From positions 22,216,501-22,280,500 of the forward strand of contig BSBM01000753.1 in the NCBI GenBank assembly GCA_027924585.1: a stretch of DNA of 64,000 bases. Reading direction: 5' to 3'. Within the stretch, counting starts at the first letter, position 1; every line of letters begins with the position of its first letter. Shown here in pieces: positions 23,724 through 35,774 of this stretch. This DNA comes from Larix kaempferi. Its lineage: Eukaryota > Streptophyta > Pinopsida > Pinales > Pinaceae. The notes under the pieces are model-generated. The model made no database searches. It was not told the DNA's origin and was given only the letters and a program-made list of their open reading frames with translations. The translations under genes and the position numbers were made by a program.

Positions 23724-23859
23724 AACATAAACCCTGCATTTCCAGAGAAACTTATACGAAGTACACAAGAGGAAGAAGAAAATGCAATTTTAAATGAATT
23801 GAGGCACTTAAACATCCTAATTCTGATTCTGTAACAAATTTATTAGAGAAAATTGTCTG

Positions 23860-24588
23860 AAGAAACCTGGTAGAAGGAAGCGTGACCCGCCAACCATAAA
23901 TGTAGTGGGACAATTAGTTGATTTAATACTGGGTATTATTATTAAACCTAAATATCTTGATCGAGGAAGCCCTGTAGTAAACGTCACCATCAATAACAAA
24001 CAAATAAATAGAAGCTTAATCGATTTGGGAGCTTCTATCAACGTGATGATGAAGGAAACCATGATATACCTAGGACTCTGATCAATGGTCATACCAATAA
24101 CTACAGTACTCCAGCTAGATGACACATCCACTGTGAAACCCGAAGGTATGCTCGAAGACATTATTATCAATATTGAATCCTGGGAATACCCACATGATTT
24201 CATTGTCATCGAAGTAAAAACTAAACTTAGTGGTTATCTAATCATACTAGGCAGACCTTGGTTGGCAACTGCAGATGCTTACATAGGTTGCAGATCAGGA
24301 AACATGACTATCACTAGTGGACATGGCAGGAAGAAAATCACGATTTACCCACCAACAAGGAAATCTTCAGACTTAGAATATCAAAATTGGACTGATGATT
24401 ATAACAACACACCAAATCGAAACCTACAACCTTTCCTAAGAATTGATGCTACACTATCATTAAAAGCAATAGATGAAGATGGTCATATAGATAGGTTCAT
24501 ACAAAATTCATATTCCAACAATGATGGTCTTGAAAGATTTTTGACACAGACCAACAACAAGAAGGTGAAAGTTCAAACCAGAACGTAA
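23860..24588 (+). pseudogene. TE-F aspartic protease region
   Basis: The plus strand shows an aspartic protease of the retropepsin type, with active-site motif LIDLGASINVM near 24020 and the second conserved segment YLIILGRPWLAT near 24236. A TGA at 24079-24081 interrupts the frame between the two. It would process the gag-pol precursor. The DLGAS form, rather than DSGAS, is common in Athila/Tat-type elements. Confidence 0.85.
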
Positions 24589-24714
24589 ATAAAATGTGGG
24601 CATAAGTGCTATCTCTGGAGGAACAGTCAGAAAAAGCAAAGACAATGAAAATTATGCCTGGAAAGACAGTCAACATTAATTCCAATCTGAAGCTAGAGCA
24701 AGAAACGTAGTTAA

Positions 24715-24785
24715 TGAAAGTACTATCAGAAAAAATAAAATAAAAAATAAAAAATAAATAAAAAAATAAAAAAAATAAAGCTTTT
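24715..24785 (+). repeat. A-rich low-complexity tract between protease and RT of TE-F
   Basis: AAAATAAA-type repeats separate the protease and RT regions and contain stops in all frames. This probably arose by slippage within the decaying element. Confidence 0.7.
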
Positions 24786-24803
24786 GCATGGACATATGCA
24801 GAC

Positions 24804-27449
24804 ATGAAGGGTATACATCCTGATATCTACAAACATTACATTTACATCAAAGAAGGTTCTATTCCTATCAGCAAACCACAAAGGAGGATGAACCTAGCAT
24901 TAAAGGACATTGTCAAAGCAGAACTACAAAATTTATTAGATGTAGGGTTCATATATCCCATCTCTGATAGCGAATGGGTCTCACCACTATTTATAGTCCC
25001 TAAAAAACAAGGCAAATGGAGAATTTGTGTGGACTACAGAGAGGCAAATAAAGCAACCAAGAAAGAATCACTTTACACCCCCATTTATCGATCAGGTGCT
25101 TAGCTGGGAACAAGTATTTCTCATTTTTGGATGGCTTCAGTGGGTACAACCAAATTTTAATACACCCAGCTGATCAAGATAAGACAACGTTTACATGCCC
25201 CTGGGGTAATTATGCATACAGAGTACTACCCTTTGGGTTATGTAATGCTCCAACAACATTTCAAAGGGCCATACTAATTATATTCTATGATTTCATAAAT
25301 GATCAAATGGAAGTCTTCATGGATGACTTGACACCCTATGGACAAAACTTTGATCAGGCATTGAACCATCTTGAATTAGTATTGAAAAATGTATTGAGAT
25401 GAGCTTATGTCTGAGTAATGACAAATGCAGAACGTTGATGGAAGAAGGCATCGTTCTAGGGAACCATATATCATAGAGGGGGATAGAGGTTGATTAAGCA
25501 AAAGTTTCAGTAATCAGAATGCTGCCACCACCTGTTAAACAAAGGGATGTGAGAAGTTTCCTTGGACAAGCAAGGTACTACAGGATATTTATTGAAAATT
25601 ATAGGAGGATTTTTGCACCAATGCTTTTCCTTCTCACACAAGACAGTGAGTTCATATGGACAAACCAATGCATGACAAAATTTGATAAACTTAAGGAGAA
25701 AACAATTACAGCTCCAGTACTCCAAGGACCAGACTAGGACCTTCCATTCCACATCCACTCAGATGCATCAGATAAGGCCATTGGATCTATCCTTGGACAA
25801 GAAAGAGACAAAAATCCCTATGCTATATATTATATCAGTAAAAATTTGGCAGGGGCAGAATTAAATTATATTGTCACAAAGAAGGAATTTTTGGCTGTCA
25901 TCCATGCCATTAACAAGTTCAAGCACTACATAACAGGTTACCAATTTTTTGTCCATACAGACCATTCAACAATAAGATATCTCACAAACAAACCTAATAT
26001 AAGTGCTCGAATCATTAGGTGGCTACTCCTCCTGCAAGAGTTTGACATCACAATTTTGGACAAGCTAGACAAACACAACGTAGTGGCTAACTTTTTATGT
26101 AGAATCACCCATGGACAAGACAATGAAGTGGTGAATGACAGTTTTCCTGACAACCTTTTTTCCATCTCTACAAGGATCCCATGGCTTGCTGACATAGCAA
26201 ACTATTTAGTGTCTAGAAAATTTCCAGCACACTACAACTACAAAGAAAAGAATAAAGTAATAAGGAAAAGTGCCACATACACATGGATAGAAGGTATGCT
26301 CTTCAAACAAGGACTAGATCAAATAATCGGAAGGTGCATTAGAGAATATGAAGTGCATGACATAATGCATGACACTCACAATGAACCATGTGGAGGACAC
26401 TATGCTGCAAAGAGGACAACTTATAAAATTTTGCAAACAGGGTATTATTGGCCAACACTCCACAAAGATGCTTATGAATATATTTCACACTGTGATGACT
26501 ACCAAAGAATGGGGAAACCAACACAAAAAGAAGAAATACCTCTCCATCCACAAATCTCCTTGGAGGCATTTGAAAAATGGGGATTTGATTTCGTTGGTCC
26601 AATAAACCCACAGTCAAATCAGAAGAGCTACATCCTAGTATGCACTAACTACCTCACAAAGTGGACTGAGGTAGCAACACTTGCTGCAGCAAATGAAACC
26701 AACGTGGAAAAATTCTTCACTGAGCAGATATTTCATAGGTTTGGAGTACCAAGAGAACTAGTCTCTGATCAAGGCCCACAATTTACATCAAATCTAAAAG
26801 AAGACTTACTTAAAAGAAACAATGTCAAGCACATACAATCCTCCTCCTATCACCCTCAAGCCAATGGTCAAGCTGAGGTAACAAATAGAGAATTGGAAAA
26901 GATTTTGACAAACACTGTCCAAGTACACAAAAGAGATTGGGCAGACAGGCTAAGTGAGGTAGTTTGGGCTTACAGTACCACATGGAAGACAACAACAGGC
27001 TTCGCACCTTATGAGTTAGTCTATGGAAAGCATGTCATGCTGCCAATTGAATTTGAAATAAAGACATTAAGAATTGTAGCAAAGTTGAATATGGAACTAT
27101 CAGAGATCCAACAAGAACACATGTTGCAATTAAATCAACTGGATGAGCAACGCCAGCATGTACTTGCCCATACTGAAATCATCCAGCAGCAAAGGAAGAT
27201 GTGGCATGACAAACACATAAAATATAAAAAGTTCAAGGAGGGTGACTAGGCACTACTCTATGACTCCATATTCCATACTTTCAAGGGAAAACTAATAATA
27301 AGATGGCTTGGACCTTACATTATTGAAACAATCTATGAAAATGGAGCTGTCAAGTTTATTACAATTGATGAAGAAGAGTTTCCCATGATAGTAAATGGAC
27401 ATAGGCTCAAAATTTACAAGAAGACACTGTCAAAGGAGGAGTTCACATA
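24804..27449 (+). pseudogene. TE-F reverse transcriptase, RNase H and integrase
   Basis: RT begins near 24804 (QRRMNLALKDIVK, WRICVDYREAN). It shifts frame near 25090 and continues with GYNQILIHPADQDKTTF and the active site VFMDDLTPYG near 25313 (FMDD form, aspartates kept). Stops occur near 25410-25500 and at 25735-25737. RNase H follows (HIHSDASDKAIGSILGQ). From 25846 an open frame of 467 codons carries the RNase H end and integrase. Its catalytic D, D and E are present (WGFDFVGP, VSDQGPQF, QAEVTNRELEK). The zinc-binding HHCC motif has lost its last cysteine (CDDY). A TAG at 27247 cuts the frame, and the C-terminal part continues to about 27449. Confidence 0.92.
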
Positions 27450-28696
27450 GGTGCTCTATCAGCAACAACTAATGCTGATAGAGAACGTGGAAGACCATTG
27501 AAATCTAGTTCATGAAAGAAAAAAAAAATGAAAAATGAAATAAATTTGAAAAAAAAAAGAAAAGAAAAAAGATGAAAAAAGAGATAAAAAGAAAAATCAA
27601 TGAAAAAAAAAGAGAAAAAGAGACATAACTGAAATAAAGATCCAACATGATGAATTTAGGTATTCACAGGTGAAATTACAGGGCATCATACATCCCCATG
27701 AAGAAGCAGCATGCACATTGCAAATAGAAAAAATCAAGAGAGCCAGTCATCAGAATACAAGTGAGCCAGCAATCTAATCAAGTGAGCCCGATAATTATCA
27801 ACCATTAAAGCAACCAAGCGAGCCAGCCACATATTCAAGGAAGACAACAAAGGTATCAACTACTACAGAATTTATTTCCAGCAAACAAGCTCTTCAATCA
27901 CATCTGCAATATCTTCACGTGAGCCTGCCATCTATTCAAGAGAGCCAGCCTAGATTACAACAATACAAAGAAGAATCAGAAACCCAAAGCAAAAGCATCA
28001 TTACAAAATCAAATAAAAAAATGGCACGAAGTTCAAAAGCAGCTAATACAGCAAATTCAAACGAACCAAAGGAAAAAGCAACAAGCGCACGTAACTACTG
28101 ACATGCCAAAATTTACTACAGATAATGCCAAATCTACTACAAAATCCAACACACATAAAAATCAAGCCAGATCATGAACTCAGGTATGCTAAAGCATAAC
28201 GAGGTAATCTCTAAGCATCTTTGTTTTATTTTTAAGGTAAAATCATAATCCCGCAAAACAATTATTTCTGAAGCTGAGGACAACTTTTAAATTAAGTCGT
28301 TGGCAAGGTTCAGACTACCTCACGAGATCATGATTAGCCACCTTCATCATGTCAGCAAATGATAAAACCGCATCTAGCCACCACACTTCCAAAATTATCA
28401 GAGCAGAAGTGCAATGTACAATCATGAAACGAAATGCAGGGCTTGATCAAGCAACAAGTACAACAAACGTTGATGAGGATAAGTGCGGAAGGAAGTTAAG
28501 TAAGGTTACATAATCTTCCAAAAAGCCAGTTTTGCATATACGAAACCTCTTAGAACTCTCCAGAAGCAAGGAACTGGAAGTTAGTGTGGTCACGTGGCCA
28601 GCAATCTAGCCCTCGAACCTGTAATCAACCTCGACCATTTGAGGTAAGATAGCTATGCTCCAAGTGTTGGTTTATTGTTATAGTAAAGGATTTCAG
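27450..28696 (+). other. Spacer between integrase and ORF3 of TE-F
   Basis: It starts with a strongly purine-rich A/G tract (about 27508-27632), then a stretch with recurring GAGCCAG motifs (27740-27950). Short open frames here have no family motif. Long spacers between pol and a third ORF are usual in Athila/Tat-type gypsy elements. Confidence 0.6.
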
Positions 28697-30903
28697 GATG
28701 ACAAAAGGTTTCAAGAAAAGCAAACCAGAGGAACACAACGCTATTTATCAGAACCCACGAATCTTAACAATCATCTGCAGCGCGGGCTGGATGCCTTTCC
28801 TCTTAGGATTGAAAGGATACAATACATGGATGGCTCTGGAGTTTTGCAATAAATTTAAAGCATATCAAGGATGAACAGTTCGTGACCTGAGTGAAGGGGT
28901 TACGTATAAGGTTGGATGATGAAGTGATTTCCAAATTCATTGGTCTACCAATGGGTCTGCATTGGAGCAAGGATGACCGGGAGGAAAACCATGAAGCAAA
29001 GGTAGAATTTTTCGAGCGAGGAGAGGTCTACAACGAAGATAAAAATGGATTCAAAAGACTCTCCATGCTGGCACCATGGGATGAAATGGTTGCAACCATC
29101 CAGAAATACATTACATGCACTGGTAGGCTAAGTTCTGGAGCTGTTGAGGTACAGGGTCCATCTTCCACCGAACAACAACATTAGCATTCCATACTATTTG
29201 CTCCTATCTCTGGCAGAAATAAGCAAGAAAGTGATTAAAGGAAAAGAGGATGCTTTAGCCCACCATGGGCTGATTAGATTGATCATTTGTGAGGAATTAA
29301 AAGTGCAGATCCCAGAGCTTTCTTGGGAAGAATTCGTGTTGGTATCTGATGAGGATGTTCAAAGAATGAAGGGTACACCCACAATTGGCATACCCCTACC
29401 TCCTGGATCAAAGGACAAGACCGCCTCTACATTAGGGACTAAGAGGAAAATTGACCTAGACAGCGTGGCTAATACCCTAGTGAAGATAAAGCATTCACAA
29501 GATGACTCCCCCAAAACGAAACCAGGGATTTCTACCAGTAATCAAGGGTCAAAGAGACGAAGTAAAAGATTCACATAAGCATCTAGAATCCAAATTACCA
29601 AGGAGGATAAAAGGGAACCCAGTCCCCTAGTTCAAAATGTGTCTGATGATGATGATGATCTTTGGGTAGATCAGGAAGATCCCACTACAATATAAGTGTT
29701 GGATGAACAAGAAGAGAAGGATGCAGAAGAAGAGCAGGATGAACAAGAAGAGCAGGATCCAAAAGAAGAGCATGATGAACAAGAAGAGCGGGATGAACAA
29801 GAAGAACATGATGCAGAAGAAGAACAGAATGCACAAGAAGAGAAAGACAACTTCCAGGGGAACCCTCCCTAACACAATGAAAACCTTGGGGTCACTGACC
29901 AACTTGCTGAGGCACATGAAGAAGTAGAAAAGATCAGAAAGGAGCTGGCAACATTGAAAATTGAATCTAGAATCCAAACAACGTCTCCCCTGTTTTCACC
30001 TGAAAAGACACAAATTCTAAAAATGCATCATGTAGGGGAGCTAAGACTCGCTGAGCAGAAAAATTCAGCACTTAAAGAGAAATTGGCTGAGGCACAAGAG
30101 GAGTTAGCTAAAAAGGACCAAGAGATTGTTCAATTGAGGGACATTTTGGCTACTACCACTAAAATATATGATAAAATACTGGACCTCAGGCCGCCATCAA
30201 CAATTTATGCAGTTTATCTACAAGAAAAGTGGGGCAAATTCTAGCTCCAAAGGTTAAAAAAGGGACTCCTGATAGAGATAAACTCCCCCAAAGAATTTAT
30301 GGATACATCTCTAAACTTCATAGAGTTGGAGAAGGACCGGCTAAGTGAATTTTTCTTGCACAATTTTGTAGTTCCTAGCTCGCCCAACTGGTCACCAAGC
30401 CCTTACATGGGCAATTCTAGCTGAGGGCACTGTGTTCATGGATGAATCACGAAATTGAACGAGCTCAGGACTACCACATTTACATTGCAGCAAAATGGAA
30501 AAATCCATTAATGGTCAGGGCAGAGGCGATTCACCCTAAAAGAATAATTTACAACCATAGGATCCTCACCCAGGATGAGGAGCTGATCCCCATTCTCCTT
30601 GCGAAGCAGCAGGAGGCTGTGACACACTTTGATGTTACGCTCCAAAGCACACACAAAAAGGTTCATGAGTCTATTAATGAAAGATGGCACAGAGTAGCAA
30701 GTGATCTAAAAAGAAGAGAGCTCCACTCCCTTCTCAGACTTGAAGCTGCTCTTTCCAAAGCCAAACTCTACAGGGAATCCTTGATAAGGAATCAACTCAG
30801 ATGGATTGGAATGAGGTTGAATCCCCCATTTTTCCTTCCCTCGCTCATTAAGAAACATATTAATGAGGAAGAAGATAGGAGAGCATGGGTCAAGGAGGAT
30901 TAG
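28697..30903 (+). pseudogene. TE-F third ORF, plant-transposon-protein-like, with acidic repeats and coiled coil
   Basis: Starting at 28697 the plus strand reads a broken ORF of roughly 700 codons. The N-terminal part (CSAGWMPFLLGLKGYNT, VKGLRIRLDDEVISKFIGLP) resembles the putative plant transposon protein domain often found downstream of pol in gypsy elements. It is followed by a basic nuclear-signal-like patch near 29560 (GSKRRSKRF), an acidic Asp/Glu/Gln repeat block (29700-29850, units like DEQEEQ), a heptad-rich coiled coil (30060-30160, KLAEAQEELAKKDQEIVQL) and a C-terminal domain to 30903. Frameshifts near 28860 and 29150 and several stops disable it. No transmembrane env-like segment is evident. 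The function is unknown. Confidence 0.7.
29700..29850 (+). repeat. 18-bp minisatellite coding acidic hexapeptides in TE-F ORF3
   Basis: About eight units of the type GATGAACAAGAAGAGCAG encode DEQEEQ/DAEEEQ variants in frame. The frame is kept across the units despite stops nearby. Confidence 0.8.
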
Positions 30904-31024
30904 AGCATGGGCTACTATAGGCAGGCAGGGACCCCTAGGGTGGTAGCATGGGACATCAGCGAAGTTGTCGAAGAGCTGAATATGTTACCCAAGGATGGGT
31001 GAATCCTTCAAGTATGGGGGAGAA

Positions 31025-32404
31025 TGATGAGTCCAAGTTACAGGTATCTGATAGCCTTTTTCCCCACAGTAAAGCACAAGAAAGGGTGAAGAAATACACT
31101 TGTTTTGTGGGAGAAATGATTTACCTTGATTATTTAATGAAGTTGTTTTAAATATTATTCTTGTATGTTTGAAATCGTGTTCAATAAACTAATTATATGA
31201 AAATCGAGTATGATTGAGCAAGTCCAGGTACACTAAGGGACAAAAACACAAATCAAGCGAAGGACTGAAAGATCATACAAAGCTCAGTGCTTTTTTCCCT
31301 GATTTCTAGCGAGGACTCATGTTCAAATAGAATCGGAAATTAGACATATAGTCAGGTTAAGCATTAGAGTCATATATATACGAGCCTCTCGGCTAGCGAG
31401 ATGGTCCTGTTGCCATTTTTGAGAACCATCGTTTTACATTTTTATACTGCTAAGACAATTTTTGTTACAGACCTTTATCAAACCATGAAGTTACCATTTT
31501 GAATAAAGATTTGATGTTGCTTTCAATTCGGCGTCTATAAGTTTTCTCCACTCCTGAGTATGGGTTGGAGAGGGCCCCTCAAACACGTAAGTGAGGAGAT
31601 TTTATTGTTGAGGTATTTTTCATTATGTGCTTTGTATTGACTTAATCTATATTGCGTGTGAAACTATTCTTGATGGCATTCAAATAGCACAATTTGATTT
31701 CTGTAATAAAGCGACCATTCTGATTCCGTAGTAGGTTATAGCGCATTTTGTAGTTCGGTAACGCTGTTTCTGTAGTCCTGTAGAAGCATTTTGCCAATAC
31801 ATATTTCGACACTTATTTTCCTATGTGCTTGCATTATTTATGAAACAGTGATCCAGATCTTGAAGCTCATGCACTTTTCCATTATTATAGTTGCTCATGA
31901 AGATTGATTCATTTCAGCACTTTGGTTAATTGATGGTTAATTCGTAGCATTGGATAATTGCATTCTGAATTTAGTTTTTTGCATTTGAATATTTTAGATC
32001 AGATTTCCAGCCTATGTATCTGAATTATAGTATTTAATTCTTACATTAGAAATCCAGCTTTCGATATTTTAGAATAGATTTGTCAAGTTTTCAACATTCA
32101 AATTCATAGTATAGATTTACTATTTTCCGCAAGATTAATTCTTAAAGTATATTTACTGTTTTCAGCATTTTATTTCTTAACATAGATTTACGATCTTCAG
32201 CATTCGACTTCTTAGCATAGGTATTTCTCATCCATAGATTAGGCAAACCTTTAAACATTGATACCGACACCCAACCACGACAAAGACTATCCTATAAGAG
32301 AACATATAGTGCCAGCACCTTTGAAGTTTGTACATCCCCGCGTTGATAATTAAAGTAGGCTCCTGGTCTAGCTGCCCTCACTAGGCATCCGTTCTAAGAG
32401 CTCA
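31025..32404 (+). repeat. 3' LTR of TE-F
   Basis: 1380 bp, TGATGAGTCC to GAGCTCA, preceded by polypurine tract AGTATGGGGGAGAA. It matches 20475-21850 closely, including the TATATATA box near 31372. Confidence 0.93.
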
Positions 32405-34287
32405 GCAGGAAGCACCAGTGATTGTTCTGTAGCTACTACTCATGCTTCCAATTTCATTATGGACTTATGGATTTCCAAAGGAATGCTTCTAATTTACATG
32501 AACAAATGTGTCTCCATCCCGACCTTATTGCACTATCCTCACCGATACCATTCCTCATGATAGACTCGGGATTTGGATTGGTAATCATTGTAATTTATGA
32601 ACTCAAGATATGTTTCCATGAATTGCTATCAAATAGAATCACTTGAGGTGCATCGATAACCTGCTTCTCCAATCACAATCTCTCTTGCAACATAATCATC
32701 AACATGCACAGAAAGTGGTCGAACTCCTAGCCCACAATGTGTTGGAAGATCTGTGCTGTCTCTTGTTCGTTATGCCAACATGCAATTATTTCCAATCCTC
32801 GCCCGATCAAAGATCAGAATTTTATATGCTTACCTATATGTCCTATCCCGTCACGACTTGTACAACACGATCAAACCCAAGGATTTGGTGCCATTTAGAG
32901 AAGCTCCTTTATTTGAATGATGCACCCTAGCACATAGAGGGAGAGAGCATACAAATTGCCTCCCATGTTCACATGAAACATTTATGAAATATGCAACAAG
33001 TCTTCCAAGTTGGAAGATGAAAGCAAGAGTCTATTATCATTGAGAAATTCAAACAATCTAAAGTGAAAACATGGAGACATCTTTCTCATGCATGACACCC
33101 ATTCACCGCTGGGATGAAAAACTTATCAATACCTTGACCCCAAGAACAGAAAGATATCCCATTCCTTTTTGTCGAATCTGAAGAGAAATTTTATTTCAGG
33201 AACGAAGAGCAGGAATAACATGACAATTAGAAACAGTACCATAGATGAAGATCACTGTTAAGTCTGGAAGAGATGAATTGGAAAGAAAATTGGTGCAAAT
33301 CAAATTGACACCCAATCAAAGGATAATTGGGATTTAGTTTTGCAACCACCGATAGAAAAAACTCCTTGTCCAATTGTACGTACAAGTGGATCCTATATCG
33401 AAGATACTAGGAGATAAATATTGATCACAAAAATTGCGTTAAATGATTACGATTGTTGCAATCATACCGATCAGAATTTTCCTTTCGGAATATGAACCTG
33501 AAAACAAATCCGCTTACCTGGTGTCTGTAATTGTTTAAAGCTTATGAGCACCAACATTCCAAACTTTGGAAAATATTCTTATTTTCTATTTTGCTTAGTA
33601 TAAGGACAGGAAGCATGGGAATTCAACCAACAATCAAAGAAAACCATTATCCAGAGAGCCGACAGATGTAAAGTAACAGATGCATGTTGTGTATTTTTCA
33701 ATCAAAGCTTATGTGATGGGCATCGCTGTGATCCAAACCAACTAGAAGCTTACACGCGTGACACTGTTGCAGCTGTCGTTTCAGCTCAGAGTTGTAGCTA
33801 CTGTTTCAGCTTAGAATTTCCAAAGAATGCACTCATGACCCGCATGAATTTGCAGGCCAGTTTTATTTTATAAATTGATTTTTTTTAGCAAATGGAGATA
33901 AATGAATTGCAAATTAAAGATGAAATCGATTAGGCATGTTTGCAAAACATTAAATTATTCATTCCTTAAAAACGTTAAAAGCATCCTACTTTCTTATCCT
34001 TGCAATCGCACGAAGCACGGAGGAGAGCATACTTATTCTAAGTGATAGCAAAAACTAAAAATAAAAACCTACGTACTCTATGCTAATTAGATTTTAGAAA
34101 ACAGTTGCGTATAGTTAAATATCCAATGTAGCCACTCACGTAACAATAATAAGAATATATTCCTTGTCAATTTTGTGAATGAAAAATAAAAATAAATAGA
34201 AATGTGTGAAATTAGTTGCTGTAAATGTGAATTTACTAAATAAAAACAAAAAATAATTTGATCTAACCTAGCACTCGCTCGAAACCA
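32405..34287. other. TE-E internal DNA right of TE-F, mostly unassigned
   Basis: No complete gene. On the minus strand, 32780-32420 gives a patchy peptide-like frame (QVILFDSNSWKHILSS, NPNPESIMRNGIGED) broken by stops, which may be a captured or decayed gene fragment. 33540-34287 is AT-rich and empty. No gypsy pol motif is found, so TE-E is non-autonomous. Confidence 0.4.
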
Positions 34288-34539
34288 TCATTCGATAGGG
34301 CTTTCATAGGCATAGTTTTTGCTCCTCAGATCATGTTGCAACTCCTCATTGTCCTCCTCGACCTCCTGCCCACATAATTGTTCATCATCAAATGTGCAAG
34401 ATTCTTTGTATGTTAATTCTTCATTTGTTTCTGGAGGAGTAATTAAGCTCTCGGCTGCTGTCAGGATATCCTCTTCGTGAGAAGAGGAGATCCCTACTTT
34501 TGCAAGGATCTGAGTGAGTTGTTCCAAGGTTAAACTCAT
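34288..34539 (-). CDS. Short ORF at the gag position of TE-E
   Basis: An 83-codon minus-strand frame starts about 258 bases after the TE-E primer-binding site, where gag would begin. The product starts MSLTLEQLTQILAKVGISS and is very acidic in its second half (QEVEEDNEELQHD). It could be a truncated gag start or an unrelated leader peptide. It lacks any gag, zinc-knuckle or protease motif, and I do not assign a function. Confidence 0.4.
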   Translation of the reverse strand: MSLTLEQLTQILAKVGISSSHEEDILTAAESLITPPETNEELTYKESCTFDDEQLCGQEVEEDNEELQHDLRSKNYAYESPIE

Positions 34540-34796
34540 TGTTAAATCATTTTGAAAAACAGATTCTTACAACACCCAACTCTAAATGAAATAAAATAAA
34601 ATAAAATAAAAACACTCCAGAAAGAAAAACACTCTGTACAGAAAATAATTACTCTTCATAGTTGCAAAAAAAACACACTTGCTGAAATTGAAATTCACAC
34701 TTGTAGAATTGAAACACTCATTGCAGAAATTGAAATTCACACTCTAGTGTACGCTTGCAAAAAATTAATCAAACTAAACTTCAATCCATCATGCCT

Positions 34797-34813
34797 CCCC
34801 GACAACGGCGCCA
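34797..34813 (-). other. Primer-binding site of TE-E
   Basis: The minus strand reads TGGCGCCGTTGTCGGGG three bases from the right LTR. This is the gypsy Athila/Tat-type site. It fixes TE-E as minus oriented at its right end. Confidence 0.85.
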
Positions 34814-34816
34814 AAA

Positions 34817-35769
34817 TGTTAGGCGGAAAGATTGTCGTTTAATTCCGTTGTAGTACTTGCCCAACTATTTAATTTGTCAATCCGGTTTGTAGGATTACGA
34901 AGCACACGCAAAATATATGCAGGATTGAAGTTTAATTAAGATAATCTAACCCCCCTTGATAATTGCTAATCGCTAATCTAAACCCCCCTTAAGCTGAAAC
35001 ACACAACTGCTAATCTAATGCTGGAAGCTGAAACACACAGCTAAAAGTAAATTGCATAAAAGAAAGACAACATATAAGAGCAACGAGACAACACATGTGA
35101 GCTCACATTAACAATAATTAAATCTTAATTTACATCACAAGAATCAATGACAAATCATGAAAGCATCAAAACTAAGATTATGAACAAAAGCTAAGAATAC
35201 CCTTCTCCATATTACGACGTCAAAACTAACTTCTACAATCTGAGACTAATCTCCTCCTAATCTACCATCTCAAATGAAGAGAGAGCACTCTCTTTTATAC
35301 ATGAATTTCTTTGAGAAGAAGATAACCATCTCATAATGACAGATCCACTATTCTCTCAACCACTCTCAACTACTTTCCTATTATTACAAGATATGATCCC
35401 TTCAAATCCTCCACATGTCTCTCACAAATTCTCCACATGCCTCTCATACATCCTAGATAAGATATGCCAACCAAATCTCCTTGAAATGGCGGAGGAGATA
35501 TTGGAGGAGTCTTTCTTTGAATTGATCCTTCCATATTCCTACACATTACAAAGCTCATCCATACTTGAGATATTAGTGAAAAACATGTTAATTTCCAATA
35601 TTTAATCATAAATTCACTTATAATACTAAAATGAATAAAGTGGAAAATAATAAGATGAAACTCAATTATATGTATGGAAATGGTATGATGAAAGGTTAAT
35701 GGGATGATGAAATGTGAGGAATAGCAGAAGGTAAAGTGGATGAAAATTTGACATTTCTGAGTCCCAACA
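34817..35769 (-). repeat. Right (5') LTR of TE-E
   Basis: 953 bp from TGTTAGGC to CCCAACA. A minus-strand TATA box GTATAAAAGAG lies near 35290-35300. Its middle part is the reverse complement of the left terminal segment 19740-20258. Confidence 0.88.
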
Positions 35770-35774
35770 ACCTC

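Larger units (their letters stand above)
20475..32404 (+). mobile_element. TE-F: Ty3/gypsy element with a third ORF
   Basis: LTRs at 20475-21850 and 31025-32404 (about 1.38 kb each) are close in sequence. The primer-binding site at 21861-21878 is TGGCACCGTTGCCGGGGA, of the kind seen in Athila/Tat-type gypsy elements. The polypurine tract AGTATGGGGGAGAA (31011-31024) precedes the right LTR. GCAG occurs on both flanks as a probable 4-bp remnant of the TSD. Order: gag, protease, RT, RNase H, integrase, long spacer, ORF3. It is opposite in orientation to its host TE-E and is the innermost element of this line. Genes carry several stops. Confidence 0.93.
19734..35769 (-). mobile_element. TE-E: LTR element with inverted terminal LTRs, inserted in TE-D RT
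   Basis: Perfect 5-bp TSD ACCTC flanks the unit (19729-19733 and 35770-35774), and the TE-D RT frame (EEEGG then KKRYKARLVV) is interrupted at this point. The right end is a 953-bp LTR (34817-35769) in minus orientation with its primer-binding site at 34797-34813. The left end (19734-20265) contains about 520 bases of the same LTR in the opposite orientation, so both outer ends are U3-like (TGTTAC and TGTTGG reading inward). With TE-F removed the element is about 4.1 kb. It encodes only a short gag-position ORF, so it is non-autonomous. Confidence 0.75.

Noticed and set aside
29700-29850. CRISPR-like direct repeats
   Set aside because: The units are contiguous 18-bp coding repeats without spacers, in a plant retroelement.
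29627-29977. Minus-strand 116-codon frame rich in Phe and Leu, resembling membrane segments
   Set aside because: It is the complement of the acidic repeat block of TE-F ORF3. Its hydrophobicity is a by-product of GAA/CAA-rich codons read backwards.
32422-32930. Plus-strand gene in TE-E
   Set aside because: The two short frames have no motif. The minus strand looks slightly more coding-like, but neither can be supported.
19734-35769. Foldback or MULE-type DNA transposon with long terminal inverted repeats
   Set aside because: The right terminus has a full LTR with an adjacent gypsy primer-binding site and TATA box, and the TSD is 5 bp rather than the 9 bp usual for MULEs.
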